64,000 nucleotides of DNA, from contig NZ_JAOEIY010000005.1 in assembly GCF_025966695.1 (NCBI RefSeq), positions 62,001 through 126,000 on the forward strand, in the 5' to 3' direction. A program made the position numbers and the translations under genes. This stretch comes from Stutzerimonas sp. S1 (GTDB taxonomy: Bacteria > Pseudomonadota > Gammaproteobacteria > Pseudomonadales > Pseudomonadaceae). The first letter of the stretch is position 1, and every line of letters starts with the position of its first letter. Shown here piece by piece: positions 48,335-57,121 of the stretch. The notes beneath the pieces were generated by a model. It made no database searches, had not been told where the DNA came from, and saw only the letters and a list, made by a program, of their open reading frames with translations.

Positions 48335-49048
48335 ATGACCCCGCTTTTGCGACGACTCTGCCTGCTGGCAGGCCTGTTCGTGCTGTCGACGCCCACCTGG
48401 GCGGCCACTCCCGTCTATCAACCGCTGGTCGACAACCTGGCGCGCGTAGCGCCGACGCTGGATCGTCAGGTGCTGACCCACGCCGTCGCCGCCATGCAGT
48501 GTGCGGTGAATAACGGCGCCGCGGCGGCCGACCGGCTCGCGGTGATCGACTTTTCCCGTCCGTCCTCCGAGCGCCGCCTGTGGATTTTCGATCTCGGCAA
48601 GCGTTCGTTGTTACTGCGGGACTTCGTCGCCCACGGCCAGAAATCCGGCGATAACCACGCCACGCGCTTCTCCAATGTGGTGGGCAGTCATCAGTCGAGC
48701 ATCGGCCTGTTCCGCACCGCCGAAAGCTATAGCGGCAAACACGGCTACTCGCTGCGCATGGACGGACTGGAGCCGGGCATCAATGACCGCGCCCGCGAGC
48801 GCGCCATCGTGATTCATCCCGCGGCATACGTGAACCCGGCCTGGATTTCCACGCAGGGACGCATCGGCCGCAGCCAGGGCTGTCCGGCGGTCCGCCCGGA
48901 AGTCGCACGCATGGTGGTCGATAGCCTCAAGGGTGGGCAATTCATGTTCTCCTGGTATCCCGACCAGAAGTGGCTGCGCTCGTCTGCCTATCTGAACTGC
49001 AAGCCGAACCAGGTGGCGAGCATCCTCGCCGCGCGCTCCGACGGCTGA
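48335..49048 (+). CDS. L,D-transpeptidase catalytic domain-like protein (YkuD_2)
   Basis: A 237-residue exported protein: signal peptide MTPLLRRLCLLAGLFVLSTPTWAA, then a YkuD_2-type domain with NVVGSHQSSIGLFRT, AIVIHPAAYVN and the cysteine motif GRSQGCPAVRPEVA. It may cross-link or modify the cell wall. It stands head to head with the YcbB-type gene across about 210 bp, so the two could share regulation. A good ribosome site is not obvious. Confidence 0.85.
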   Translation: MTPLLRRLCLLAGLFVLSTPTWAATPVYQPLVDNLARVAPTLDRQVLTHAVAAMQCAVNNGAAAADRLAVIDFSRPSSERRLWIFDLGKRSLLLRDFVAHGQKSGDNHATRFSNVVGSHQSSIGLFRTAESYSGKHGYSLRMDGLEPGINDRARERAIVIHPAAYVNPAWISTQGRIGRSQGCPAVRPEVARMVVDSLKGGQFMFSWYPDQKWLRSSAYLNCKPNQVASILAARSDG

Positions 49049-49113
49049 TCGTCGCATCATCCGGTGGCTGACGCCGAAGGCGGCGTCGCCACCAGGTCAT
49101 ACTGCCTGCCCCG

Positions 49114-50898
49114 CTACTTCTGTTCGCTCTGCGGTGTCACCCGCAGCACTTCTTCCATGGTCGTCAGGCCGGCGGCAATCTTCTGCGCACCGGACAGGCG
49201 CAGGCTGCGCATGCCGTCCTTGAAGGCCTGGCGGCGCAGGGCGACGAGATCGGTGTCGGCAGTGATCAGCGGCTTGATCGCATCATTGAGCAGCATGATC
49301 TCGTAGACGCCTGCGCGCCCGCGGTAGCCGGTGTCGCGGCACTCCGGGCAGCCCACCGCCTGCTGCGCGGCGCTCGGCAGTGGCGCGTTCCAGGGCTTGG
49401 TCAGCGCCGCCCAGTCATCGGCATCCAGTTGCGCCGGCGCCTTGCAGTGCGGACACAGCGTGCGCACCAGGCGCTGGGCCATCACGCCGAGAATGGTGGC
49501 CTTGAGCAGGTAGTGCGGCACGCCCAGCTCGAGCAGGCGGCTGATGGCGCTGGGTGCATCGTTGGTGTGCAGGGTGGAGAGCACCAGGTGGCCGGTCAGC
49601 GCGGCCTGGATGGCCATCTCGGCGGTTTCCAGGTCGCGGATCTCGCCGATCATGATGATGTCCGGGTCCTGGCGCATCAGTGCGCGCACGCCGCTGGCGA
49701 AGGTCAGGTCGATGTTGTGCTGCACCTGCATCTGGTTGAAGGCGCCCTCGATCATCTCGATCGGGTCCTCGATGGTGCAGACATTCACCTCAGGCGTCGC
49801 CAGCTGCTTGAGCGTGGTGTAGAGCGTGGTGGTCTTGCCCGAGCCGGTCGGTCCGGTGACCAGGATGATGCCGTTGGGCTGGCTGGTCATGCTCTGCCAG
49901 CGGCGCAGGTCGTCGGCGGAAAACCCCAGCTGGTCGAAGCCCTTGAGCAGCACCTCGGGGTCGAAGATGCGCATTACCATCTTCTCGCCGAACGCGGTGG
50001 GCAGGGTGGACAGGCGCAACTCCACCTCGCCGCCATCCGGGGTCTTGGTCTTGACCCGGCCGTCCTGCGGCTTGCGCTTTTCGGCGACGTTCATCCGCCC
50101 CAGGGATTTCAGCCGGCTGACCACCGCCATCGTCACCTGTGGCGGGAACTGGTAGACGTTGTGCAGCACGCCGTCGATGCGAAAGCGCACGGTGCCCTGC
50201 TCGCGCCGGGGCTCGATGTGGATGTCGCTGGCGCGCTGCTGGAAGGCGTACTGGAACAGCCAGTCGACGATGTTGACGATGTGCGAATCGTTAGCGTCCG
50301 GTTCCTGGTCGCTGGCGCCGAGGTTGAGCAGCTGCTCGAAGTTGCCGACGCCGCTGATCTTCTGCTCCGTGCCGCTGGCCCCGCTGACCGATTTGGCCAG
50401 GCGGTAGAACTCCACGGTGAAGCGCTGGATGTCCGCGGGGTTGGCCACCACGCGCTTGATCGGGCGCTTGAGCACGTGGGTCAGGTTGGCTTCCCAGGCA
50501 TGCACGAAGGGCTGACAGCTGGCGATGGTGACGGCGCTGCTGTCGACGGCCACGGCCAGAATCTTGTGGCGCTGGGCGAACGCGTAGGACATCAGCGGGG
50601 TGACGGCGGCGACATCGATCTTCAGCGGATCGATGCGCATATAGGGCTGGCCGGCCAGCTCCGCCAGCCAGATGGTCAGGGTTTCCAGATCGAGCTTCTT
50701 GCCGGGACGCTGCAGGTCATCGAGCTGCTGGGCGGCGAGAAATTCCAGCGGGTGCTGCTGGTTGTTCACTGCGCTGCGGCGCACCGTCAGACACTGTTCG
50801 GCGCTTTCCTGCGCGACACGCCCGTGGGCGATCAGTTCGCGCAACAGGTCGTTGAGATCGATGAAACGGTCCTGGCCGGGCATATTCAAGACGGACAT
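49114..50898 (-). CDS. GspE/PulE/PilB-type secretion ATPase (orphan)
   Basis: A 594-residue type II secretion or type IV pilus assembly ATPase. The N-terminal MshEN-like domain is followed by Walker A GPTGSGKTTTLYTTL, the Asp box (VCTIEDPIEMIEG), Walker B (DPDIIMIGEIRDLETAEMA) and the zinc motif CPHCKAP with CPECRDTGYRGR. The ATG at 50898 has GGAGCC before it. None of the usual partner genes (gspF, G, D or pilC) is nearby. Confidence 0.9.
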   Translation of the reverse strand: MSVLNMPGQDRFIDLNDLLRELIAHGRVAQESAEQCLTVRRSAVNNQQHPLEFLAAQQLDDLQRPGKKLDLETLTIWLAELAGQPYMRIDPLKIDVAAVTPLMSYAFAQRHKILAVAVDSSAVTIASCQPFVHAWEANLTHVLKRPIKRVVANPADIQRFTVEFYRLAKSVSGASGTEQKISGVGNFEQLLNLGASDQEPDANDSHIVNIVDWLFQYAFQQRASDIHIEPRREQGTVRFRIDGVLHNVYQFPPQVTMAVVSRLKSLGRMNVAEKRKPQDGRVKTKTPDGGEVELRLSTLPTAFGEKMVMRIFDPEVLLKGFDQLGFSADDLRRWQSMTSQPNGIILVTGPTGSGKTTTLYTTLKQLATPEVNVCTIEDPIEMIEGAFNQMQVQHNIDLTFASGVRALMRQDPDIIMIGEIRDLETAEMAIQAALTGHLVLSTLHTNDAPSAISRLLELGVPHYLLKATILGVMAQRLVRTLCPHCKAPAQLDADDWAALTKPWNAPLPSAAQQAVGCPECRDTGYRGRAGVYEIMLLNDAIKPLITADTDLVALRRQAFKDGMRSLRLSGAQKIAAGLTTMEEVLRVTPQSEQK

Positions 50899-50945
50899 GG
50901 GGCTCCTTCGGAGCGGCGACACAAAGGCCCTAAGCTTGCCGCCAA

Positions 50946-50972
50946 AACCCCGGCTTGTCTGCCGCCGGGGTT
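50946..50972 (-). terminator. Hairpin terminator after the CYTH/CHAD gene
   Basis: Arms AACCCCGGC and GCCGGGGTT pair perfectly with a 9-nt loop. On the minus strand the stem is followed by TTTTGG. It separates the CYTH/CHAD gene from the GspE gene. Confidence 0.65.
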
Positions 50973-51009
50973 CAACTTTGTGCGAGGGGGCGCGCGCCGG
51001 CCCAGCCGG

Positions 51010-52374
51010 TTACTTTTCCAGCAGCTTCCAGGCCTTGAGCGTCCATACCCGGTGCGCCTGCTCGACACGTAGCTGGCGCGCCTCGTCGTTCAGCGGCTGG
51101 CGGGCGAGTTCATGGAGCTTGGCCAGTTCGCCGTAGAGACGGTCGGTTTCCGGCAGCTCCAGCACGCCGCGGGCCAGATGCAGCCAGACCAGCAGACGCT
51201 CCATGCGCGGGCTCTGCTCGGCAAGGTCTTCGGGCTGCTGCTGGTAGCGCGGCAATTGCAGGGCCTTGGCCTCTTCTGCCAGCAGGTGCAGCAGCCACTT
51301 GCCCAGCTCGGCGGCACCCTGGCGATCGCCACGGGCGTTGCGACCTTCGGTCCAGCTGCGTTGCAGCAGCCACAGCGAGGCTTTCAGCGACAGCAGCCCC
51401 CAGCGGGTCTGGCCGAGTTCCTCGGCGAACTGCGTCGGTGCGGCCTTGCGCATGCCTTCATCATCCTGGCCGGCTTCGATGCGCGGGCGCCAATCCTGGA
51501 TTAGCGCATCAAGCAACTCGCGCAGCTCGCGGCTGCTGGCGCGCGGGGCGGCCTGGCCGAGGCTGCCGAGCAGTGCGCGTAACTCGACGAGCTGCTGCAG
51601 CCAGTCGCCGAGCAACTTCCAGCGACCGTTGAAGCGATACTGCTCGGCCAGCCGTTGACTGTTGCCGAGCAGCTGCCAACCGAGGGCGACCACGGCGTCG
51701 TCCAGCGGCATCGTCGCATCGAGCTCAGGCGCCGGCAGTTGCAGGCTGTAGCCGTCGGCATCGTACAGGCGGTAGCCGCGTTCGGCCTTGCTGATGTCGC
51801 AGGGCATCAGCGGCAGGTCAGCGGCCAGTTCGGCGGCCAGTTCCAGCAGCGCCTCGGGCTCGCCCTGCCGCAGCTCCAGTTCCAGCTCGCAGATTTCCTC
51901 GGTCTGCTTGCCGGCAGTCACTTGGCCCAGATCCAGCGCCGCCTCGATGACCACCTTGGCCTTGCCACGGCCCCAGGAGATGTCGGCTTTTTCACGGACG
52001 AAGTCGGTGCTGAAGATCGGTTTCAGGGTCTTCTTGTCCAGCGTGGCGAGGCTGGCCGGCCAGCAGTCGTCGCCAAGCTTCTTGGTATCGAGCTTGGCTT
52101 TGTCCAGGTACCAGTCCCATTCGTTGCGCTCGGACAGCCCGGCAACGCTCTGGCCGCGGCTCTTCAGTGTCTGGATGAACTGCTCGCCGTCGCGGCGCAG
52201 ACGCAGGGCGACGCGCGCCTGGGCAAGGTCGCGGGCGGGGGTGTCGTAATACTGGTTGAACAGCTCGTGACGCTGCCAGCCGCTCTTGTTGCGCTTCTTC
52301 AGCAGCGGATGCTCGCGCAGCGCGAGCAGGGTGTCGCGGCTGACGCGCAGCTTGATTTCGGTTTCTTTCTGCAT
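51010..52374 (-). CDS. CYTH and CHAD domain inorganic triphosphatase-like protein
   Basis: A 454-residue cytosolic protein. The N-terminal CYTH domain has the defining ETEIKL motif at residues 4-9 and alternating charged strands (VALRLRRDGEQFIQTLKSRG), expected to bind metal and hydrolyse triphosphate. The C-terminal part (LGRY-type helices, QWLQQLVELRALLGSL region) is a CHAD domain, known to bind polyphosphate. It is divergent from the DUF47-Pit phosphate genes, which supports a role in phosphate or polyphosphate metabolism. Confidence 0.88.
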   Translation of the reverse strand: MQKETEIKLRVSRDTLLALREHPLLKKRNKSGWQRHELFNQYYDTPARDLAQARVALRLRRDGEQFIQTLKSRGQSVAGLSERNEWDWYLDKAKLDTKKLGDDCWPASLATLDKKTLKPIFSTDFVREKADISWGRGKAKVVIEAALDLGQVTAGKQTEEICELELELRQGEPEALLELAAELAADLPLMPCDISKAERGYRLYDADGYSLQLPAPELDATMPLDDAVVALGWQLLGNSQRLAEQYRFNGRWKLLGDWLQQLVELRALLGSLGQAAPRASSRELRELLDALIQDWRPRIEAGQDDEGMRKAAPTQFAEELGQTRWGLLSLKASLWLLQRSWTEGRNARGDRQGAAELGKWLLHLLAEEAKALQLPRYQQQPEDLAEQSPRMERLLVWLHLARGVLELPETDRLYGELAKLHELARQPLNDEARQLRVEQAHRVWTLKAWKLLEK

Positions 52375-52486
52375 GATGCCGAGGGGGTGCCTATAGTTTT
52401 TTGATGTTGCAGCCGGATGACACGCGGTAGCGGCTGTAAGAGCGCATCCGTATACTTGCGGCCTCTTTTGAACCGGGGACTTCCCT

Positions 52487-53164
52487 ATGCCAGTCAACCC
52501 TTTCGTCAGCCTATTCGGACGCTCGCCTATCGGCCCGATGCAGCAGCACATGGCCAAGTCCCATGAATGTGCCGCCAATCTGGTGCCGCTGTTCCAGGCG
52601 GTGATGGCCGAAGACTGGGGCCAGGTCGAGCAGATTCAACAGCAGATGGCCCAGTTGGAAAACGAAGCCGACAAGCTGAAGAAGAGTGTCCGTCAGCATC
52701 TGCCCAAGAGTCTATTCTTGCCGGTGCCGCGTTCGGACCTGCTGGATTTGCTGAGTGTACAGGACAAAATCGCCAACCGCGCCAAGGACATCGCCGGCCT
52801 GATGCTGGGCCGCTGCATGACCATCCCGGCGGCGCTGCAGCCGCAGATGCTGGCGTACGTGCAGCGCACCGTCGACGCCAGCGCCCAGGCGCTCAAGGCG
52901 CTCAAGGAACTGGATTCGCTGCTCGAGACCGGCTTCAGTGGCCGTGAGGCGACGCTGGTCGAGAAGATGGTCGAAGAGCTCGAGGAGATCGAGCGCGAAA
53001 CCGATCGTATGCAGATTACGGTGCGTCGCGCACTGTTCCACCTGGAAAAGGATTTGCCGGCTGTGGACGTGATCTTCCTCTACAAGATCATTGAATGGAT
53101 CGGCGACGTCGCCGATCGCGCCGAGCGCGTCGGTAACCGACTGGAACAATTGCTGGCGCGCTGA
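52487..53164 (+). CDS. DUF47/PhoU-like protein (TIGR00153 family)
   Basis: A 225-residue, almost wholly helical protein (GPMQQHMAKSHECAANLVPLF, EKMVEELEEIERETDRMQI). Proteins of this family usually accompany low-affinity phosphate carriers and are thought to regulate them. A good start is at the ATG after CTTCCCT. It is 38 bp before the Pit gene on the same strand, forming an operon. Confidence 0.9.
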   Translation: MPVNPFVSLFGRSPIGPMQQHMAKSHECAANLVPLFQAVMAEDWGQVEQIQQQMAQLENEADKLKKSVRQHLPKSLFLPVPRSDLLDLLSVQDKIANRAKDIAGLMLGRCMTIPAALQPQMLAYVQRTVDASAQALKALKELDSLLETGFSGREATLVEKMVEELEEIERETDRMQITVRRALFHLEKDLPAVDVIFLYKIIEWIGDVADRAERVGNRLEQLLAR

Positions 53165-53202
53165 GGCGCCAGCGTCCTTTCTGGGTTCAACAGGTAATTC
53201 TT

Positions 53203-54468
53203 ATGTCTTTTATCGCGGATTACGGCTTCGTACTCCTGGTGCTCGCCTGCACGTTCGGTTTCTTCATGGCCTGGGGCGTAGGCGCCAACGATGTGGCCAA
53301 CGCCATGGGCACCTCGGTGGGCTCGCGGGCGCTGACCATCAAGCAGGCGATCGTGATCGCCATGATCTTCGAGTTCTGTGGTGCCTACCTCGCCGGCGGT
53401 GAAGTCACCGAGACGATCAAGAACGGCATTGTCGATGCCGAGGTCATTTCTGCGGATCTGATGGTGCTGGGCATGATGTCGGCGCTGCTGGCGGCCGGGA
53501 CCTGGTTGCTGATCGCGACGATGAAAGGCTGGCCGGTTTCCACCACGCACTCGATCATCGGTGCGGTGATCGGCTTCGCAGCGGTCGGGGTGTCCACCGA
53601 TGCGGTGCACTGGAGTGCCATCGGCCCGATCGTCGCCAGTTGGGTGATCACCCCGTTCCTGTCCGGACTGGTTGCGTTCGGCCTGTTTGTCAGCGTGCAG
53701 AAATTGATCATCAACACCGACGAGCCTTTCCGCAACGCCAAGCGTTTCGTGCCGCTGTACATGTTCATCACCGGTTTCATGGTCGCCCTGATGACCGTGA
53801 CCAAGGGCCTCAAGCACGTCGGTCTGCACCTGAGCGGCGAGCAGGGCATCCTGCTGGCGCTGGGCATCGGCGTGCTGGTGATGCTGGTAGGTATCGCGCT
53901 GCTCTCGCGGATCCAGGTAGACGTCGAAGCGGACCGGACTTTCCATTACGCCAGCGTGGAGAAGGTGTTCGCCGTGCTGATGATCTTCACCGCCTGCTCG
54001 ATGGCTTTTGCCCACGGTGCCAATGACGTGGCCAACGCCGTCGGCCCGCTGGCGGCTGTGGTCGGTGTGATCCAGTCTGGTGGTGCTGCCGAAATCGCCG
54101 CCAAGTCGGCGGTACCGGGTTGGGTGCTGCTGCTCGGCGCCATCGGTATCGTCATCGGCCTGGCCACCTACGGCTACAAGGTGATCGCCACCATCGGCAA
54201 GGAAATCACCGAACTGACCCCAAGCCGCGGCTTCGCCGCCGAACTGGCGACCGCCTCCACCGTGGTCGGCGCCTCGGCTATCGGCCTGCCGGTTTCCACG
54301 ACCCACACCCTGGTCGGCGCGGTGCTCGGTATCGGTATCGCGCGCGGTATCGGTGCGCTGAACCTTGGTGTGGTCGGCTCGATCTTCATGTCATGGATCA
54401 TCACCCTGCCGGCCGGCGCGGTGCTGGCGATCGTATTCTTCAGCATCCTCAAGGCGATCTTCGTCTGA
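53203..54468 (+). CDS. pit: Inorganic phosphate transporter (Pit family)
   Basis: A 421-residue inner-membrane carrier with about ten helices that takes up phosphate with metal and proton. Two inverted repeats each carry the Pit signature: GANDVANAMGTSVGS near residue 27 and HGANDVANAVGPLAA near 270; VSTTHS and VSTTHT motifs follow each. The partner DUF47 gene precedes it. An intrinsic terminator follows. Confidence 0.93.
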   Translation: MSFIADYGFVLLVLACTFGFFMAWGVGANDVANAMGTSVGSRALTIKQAIVIAMIFEFCGAYLAGGEVTETIKNGIVDAEVISADLMVLGMMSALLAAGTWLLIATMKGWPVSTTHSIIGAVIGFAAVGVSTDAVHWSAIGPIVASWVITPFLSGLVAFGLFVSVQKLIINTDEPFRNAKRFVPLYMFITGFMVALMTVTKGLKHVGLHLSGEQGILLALGIGVLVMLVGIALLSRIQVDVEADRTFHYASVEKVFAVLMIFTACSMAFAHGANDVANAVGPLAAVVGVIQSGGAAEIAAKSAVPGWVLLLGAIGIVIGLATYGYKVIATIGKEITELTPSRGFAAELATASTVVGASAIGLPVSTTHTLVGAVLGIGIARGIGALNLGVVGSIFMSWIITLPAGAVLAIVFFSILKAIFV

Positions 54469-54496
54469 TCGCGGACGCCTTGTTTCAGCGGCACAC

Positions 54497-54524
54497 ACGC
54501 CCCGTCAGCCGACGGGGCGTTTTG
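54497..54524 (+). terminator. Intrinsic terminator after pit
   Basis: A perfect 10-bp stem (ACGCCCCGTC/GACGGGGCGT) with loop AGCC, followed by TTTGC. Confidence 0.85.
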
Positions 54525-54595
54525 CTTCCAGGTCCCGCACCAGGCCGTTTCGTGCTTCACTGAGCGCTCCTGTCGCGCATCGAAGGAGGCCGCCG

Positions 54596-55750
54596 GTGCC
54601 CATCCCCTCGCTCAAAGAACAGTTTGCCGCGCTGATTGCTGCACCCTCGGTCAGCTGTACCCAGCCGCACTGGGACCAGAGCAACCGTGCGGTGGTCGAG
54701 CTGCTGGCCGCCTGGCTGAGCGATCTCGGCTTCGCCTGCGAGCTGCAGCCCGCCAGCCCTGGAAAGTTCAATCTGCTCGCCAGCTATGGCAGCGGCCCGG
54801 GTGGCCTGGTGCTGGCCGGGCATAGCGATACCGTGCCGTTCGATGCGGCGTTGTGGCAATCCGACCCGCTGCGTCTGCGCGAGGCCGACGGCCGCTGGTA
54901 CGGCCTGGGCAGCTGCGACATGAAGGGCTTCTTTCCACTGATCATCGAGGCGGTGCGTCCGCTACTGGCGCAACCGTTTCGTCAGCCGTTGCTGATCCTG
55001 GCCACCTGCGACGAGGAAAGCTCGATGTCCGGCGCCCGAGCGCTGGCCGCCGCCGGAAGGCCGCTGGGGCGCGCCGCGCTGATTGGCGAACCCACCGGGT
55101 TGCGTCCGGTGCGTCTGCACAAGGGCATCATGATGGAACGGCTGGACATCCTCGGGCAGAGCGGCCATTCGTCCAATCCGGCCTATGGCCACAGCGCGCT
55201 GGAGGCCATGCACGCGGCGATGGGCGAGCTGCTGACGCTGCGCCGCCAGTGGCAGGCGGAGTTCAACAACCCGCTGTTCGATGTGCCACAGCCGACGCTG
55301 AATCTCGGTTGCATCCACGGCGGCGACAACCCCAACCGCATCTGCGGACAGTGCGCGCTGGAGTTCGACCTGCGCCCGTTGCCGGGCATGGATCCGGCGC
55401 AGCTGCGCGCGACCATTCGCCAGCGCCTGCAGCCCCTCGCCGAGCAGCATCAGGTGAAGATCGAGCTGGCACCGATCTTCCCCAGCGTACCGGCCTTCGA
55501 ACAAGCGGCGGATAGTGAACTGGTGCAGCTGGCCGAACGCCTGACCGGGCACCGCGCCGAGGCGGTGGCGTTCGCCACCGAAGCACCTTATCTTCAGCAG
55601 CTCGGTTGCGAGACGCTGATCTTGGGCCCGGGCGACATCGCCTGTGCGCACCAGCCGGACGAGTACCTCGAGCTGGCGCGCATCGAGCCGACCGTCCAGC
55701 TGCTGCGCCAGCTGATCGAACACTACTGTTTGCACCCGGCGCGGGCCTGA
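54596..55750 (+). CDS. argE: Acetylornithine deacetylase
   Basis: A 384-residue M20-family metal-dependent amidohydrolase that releases ornithine from N-acetylornithine. Visible are the metal-ligand motifs LAGHSDTVPFD and GLGSCDMKG, the catalytic glutamates in ATCDEESSMSG, the GEPTGLRP region and the GHSSNPAYG dimerisation loop. The GTG at 54596 follows GGAGGCC. It precedes argA by 35 bp, so the two arginine genes form an operon. Confidence 0.92.
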   Translation: MPIPSLKEQFAALIAAPSVSCTQPHWDQSNRAVVELLAAWLSDLGFACELQPASPGKFNLLASYGSGPGGLVLAGHSDTVPFDAALWQSDPLRLREADGRWYGLGSCDMKGFFPLIIEAVRPLLAQPFRQPLLILATCDEESSMSGARALAAAGRPLGRAALIGEPTGLRPVRLHKGIMMERLDILGQSGHSSNPAYGHSALEAMHAAMGELLTLRRQWQAEFNNPLFDVPQPTLNLGCIHGGDNPNRICGQCALEFDLRPLPGMDPAQLRATIRQRLQPLAEQHQVKIELAPIFPSVPAFEQAADSELVQLAERLTGHRAEAVAFATEAPYLQQLGCETLILGPGDIACAHQPDEYLELARIEPTVQLLRQLIEHYCLHPARA

Positions 55751-55785
55751 CGCCGTCTCTTCGTATTGATCCGACAGGTTTATTC

Positions 55786-57084
55786 ATGCACGACTACGTC
55801 ACCTGGCTACGCGACTCCTCGCCCTACATCAATTCCCACCGCGACCGCACCTTCGTCGTCATGCTGCCTGGCGACGGCCTGGAGCACGCCAATTTCGCCA
55901 ACATCGTCCACGACCTGGTGCTGCTGCACAGCCTCGGCGTGCGTCTGGTGCTGGCGTTCGGCTCGCGTCCGCAGATCGAGGCGCGGCTGACGGCACGCGG
56001 CATCGAGCCGCATTTCCATCGCGATCTGCGCATCACCGATGCGGCGACCCTGGAGTGCGTGATCGACGCCGTCGGGCAGATGCGCATCGCCCTCGAGGCG
56101 CGGCTGTCGATGGACATGGCGGCCTCGCCGATGCAGGGCGCGCGGCTGCGCGTGGCCAGTGGCAACTTCGTCACCGCGCGGCCGATCGGTGTGCTCGATG
56201 GCGTCGACTTCCACCATACCGGCGAAGTGCGGCGCATCGACCGCAAGGGCATCGGTCGCCTGCTTGACGAGCGCACCATCGTGCTGCTTTCGCCGCTGGG
56301 CTACTCGCCCACCGGCGAGATCTTCAACCTGGCCTGTGAGGACGTCGCCACCCGCGCGGCGATCGATCTGCAGGCCGACAAGCTGGTGCTTTATGGCGCC
56401 GAGCCGGGGCTGCTGGATGAAAGCGGCAAGCTGGTGCGCGAGCTGCGCCCGCAGCAGATTCCGGCCTATGTCGAACGCCTCGGCAGCCAGTACCAGGCCG
56501 AGTTGCTGGATGCGGCGGCGCAGGCCTGCCGCGGCGGCGTGCGGCGCAGTCATGTGGTCAGCTATGCCGACGATGGCGCACTGCTCAACGAGCTGTTCAC
56601 CCGCGACGGCGCCGGCACCCTGGTGACCCAGGAGCAGTTCGAGCAGCTGCGCGAGGCCACCATCGAGGATGTCGGCGGGCTGATCGATCTGATCACCCCG
56701 CTGGAGGAACAGGGCATCCTGGTGCGCCGCTCGCGCGAAGTGCTGGAGCGTGAGGTCGAGCAGTTCAGCATCGTCGAGCGCGACGGGCTGATCATTGCCT
56801 GCGCGGCGCTCTATCCGATTGCCGACTCCGATGCCGGCGAGCTGGCCTGTCTGGCGGTGAATCCGGAATACCGCCATGGCGGCCGCGGCGATGAGCTGCT
56901 CGAACGCATCGAGGAGCGCGCGCGCAAGCTCGGGCTGAAGAAGCTCATCGTGCTCACCACCCGCACCGCCCACTGGTTCCGCGAGCGCGGCTTCGAGCCG
57001 ATCAGCGTCGAGCGCCTGCCGGCGGCGCGCGCCTCGTTGTACAACTTCCAGCGCAATTCGAAGATCTTCGAAAAGCCACTCTGA
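55786..57084 (+). CDS. argA: N-acetylglutamate synthase
   Basis: First enzyme of arginine biosynthesis, 432 residues. The N-terminal two thirds are an amino-acid kinase-like fold for arginine feedback (FVVMLPGDGLEHANFANIVHDLVLLH in part, RRIDRKGIGRLLDERTIVLLSPLG in part). The last third is a GNAT acetyltransferase domain with LACLAVNPEYRHGGRGDELL and TTRTAHWFRERGF. Length matches Pseudomonas and E. coli ArgA. A GC-rich hairpin near 57092-57110 may stop both this and the convergent gene. Confidence 0.95.
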   Translation: MHDYVTWLRDSSPYINSHRDRTFVVMLPGDGLEHANFANIVHDLVLLHSLGVRLVLAFGSRPQIEARLTARGIEPHFHRDLRITDAATLECVIDAVGQMRIALEARLSMDMAASPMQGARLRVASGNFVTARPIGVLDGVDFHHTGEVRRIDRKGIGRLLDERTIVLLSPLGYSPTGEIFNLACEDVATRAAIDLQADKLVLYGAEPGLLDESGKLVRELRPQQIPAYVERLGSQYQAELLDAAAQACRGGVRRSHVVSYADDGALLNELFTRDGAGTLVTQEQFEQLREATIEDVGGLIDLITPLEEQGILVRRSREVLEREVEQFSIVERDGLIIACAALYPIADSDAGELACLAVNPEYRHGGRGDELLERIEERARKLGLKKLIVLTTRTAHWFRERGFEPISVERLPAARASLYNFQRNSKIFEKPL

Positions 57085-57121
57085 GGCACGGCGGCGGGCC
57101 GCGCGCCCGCCGTCCGCCCTG

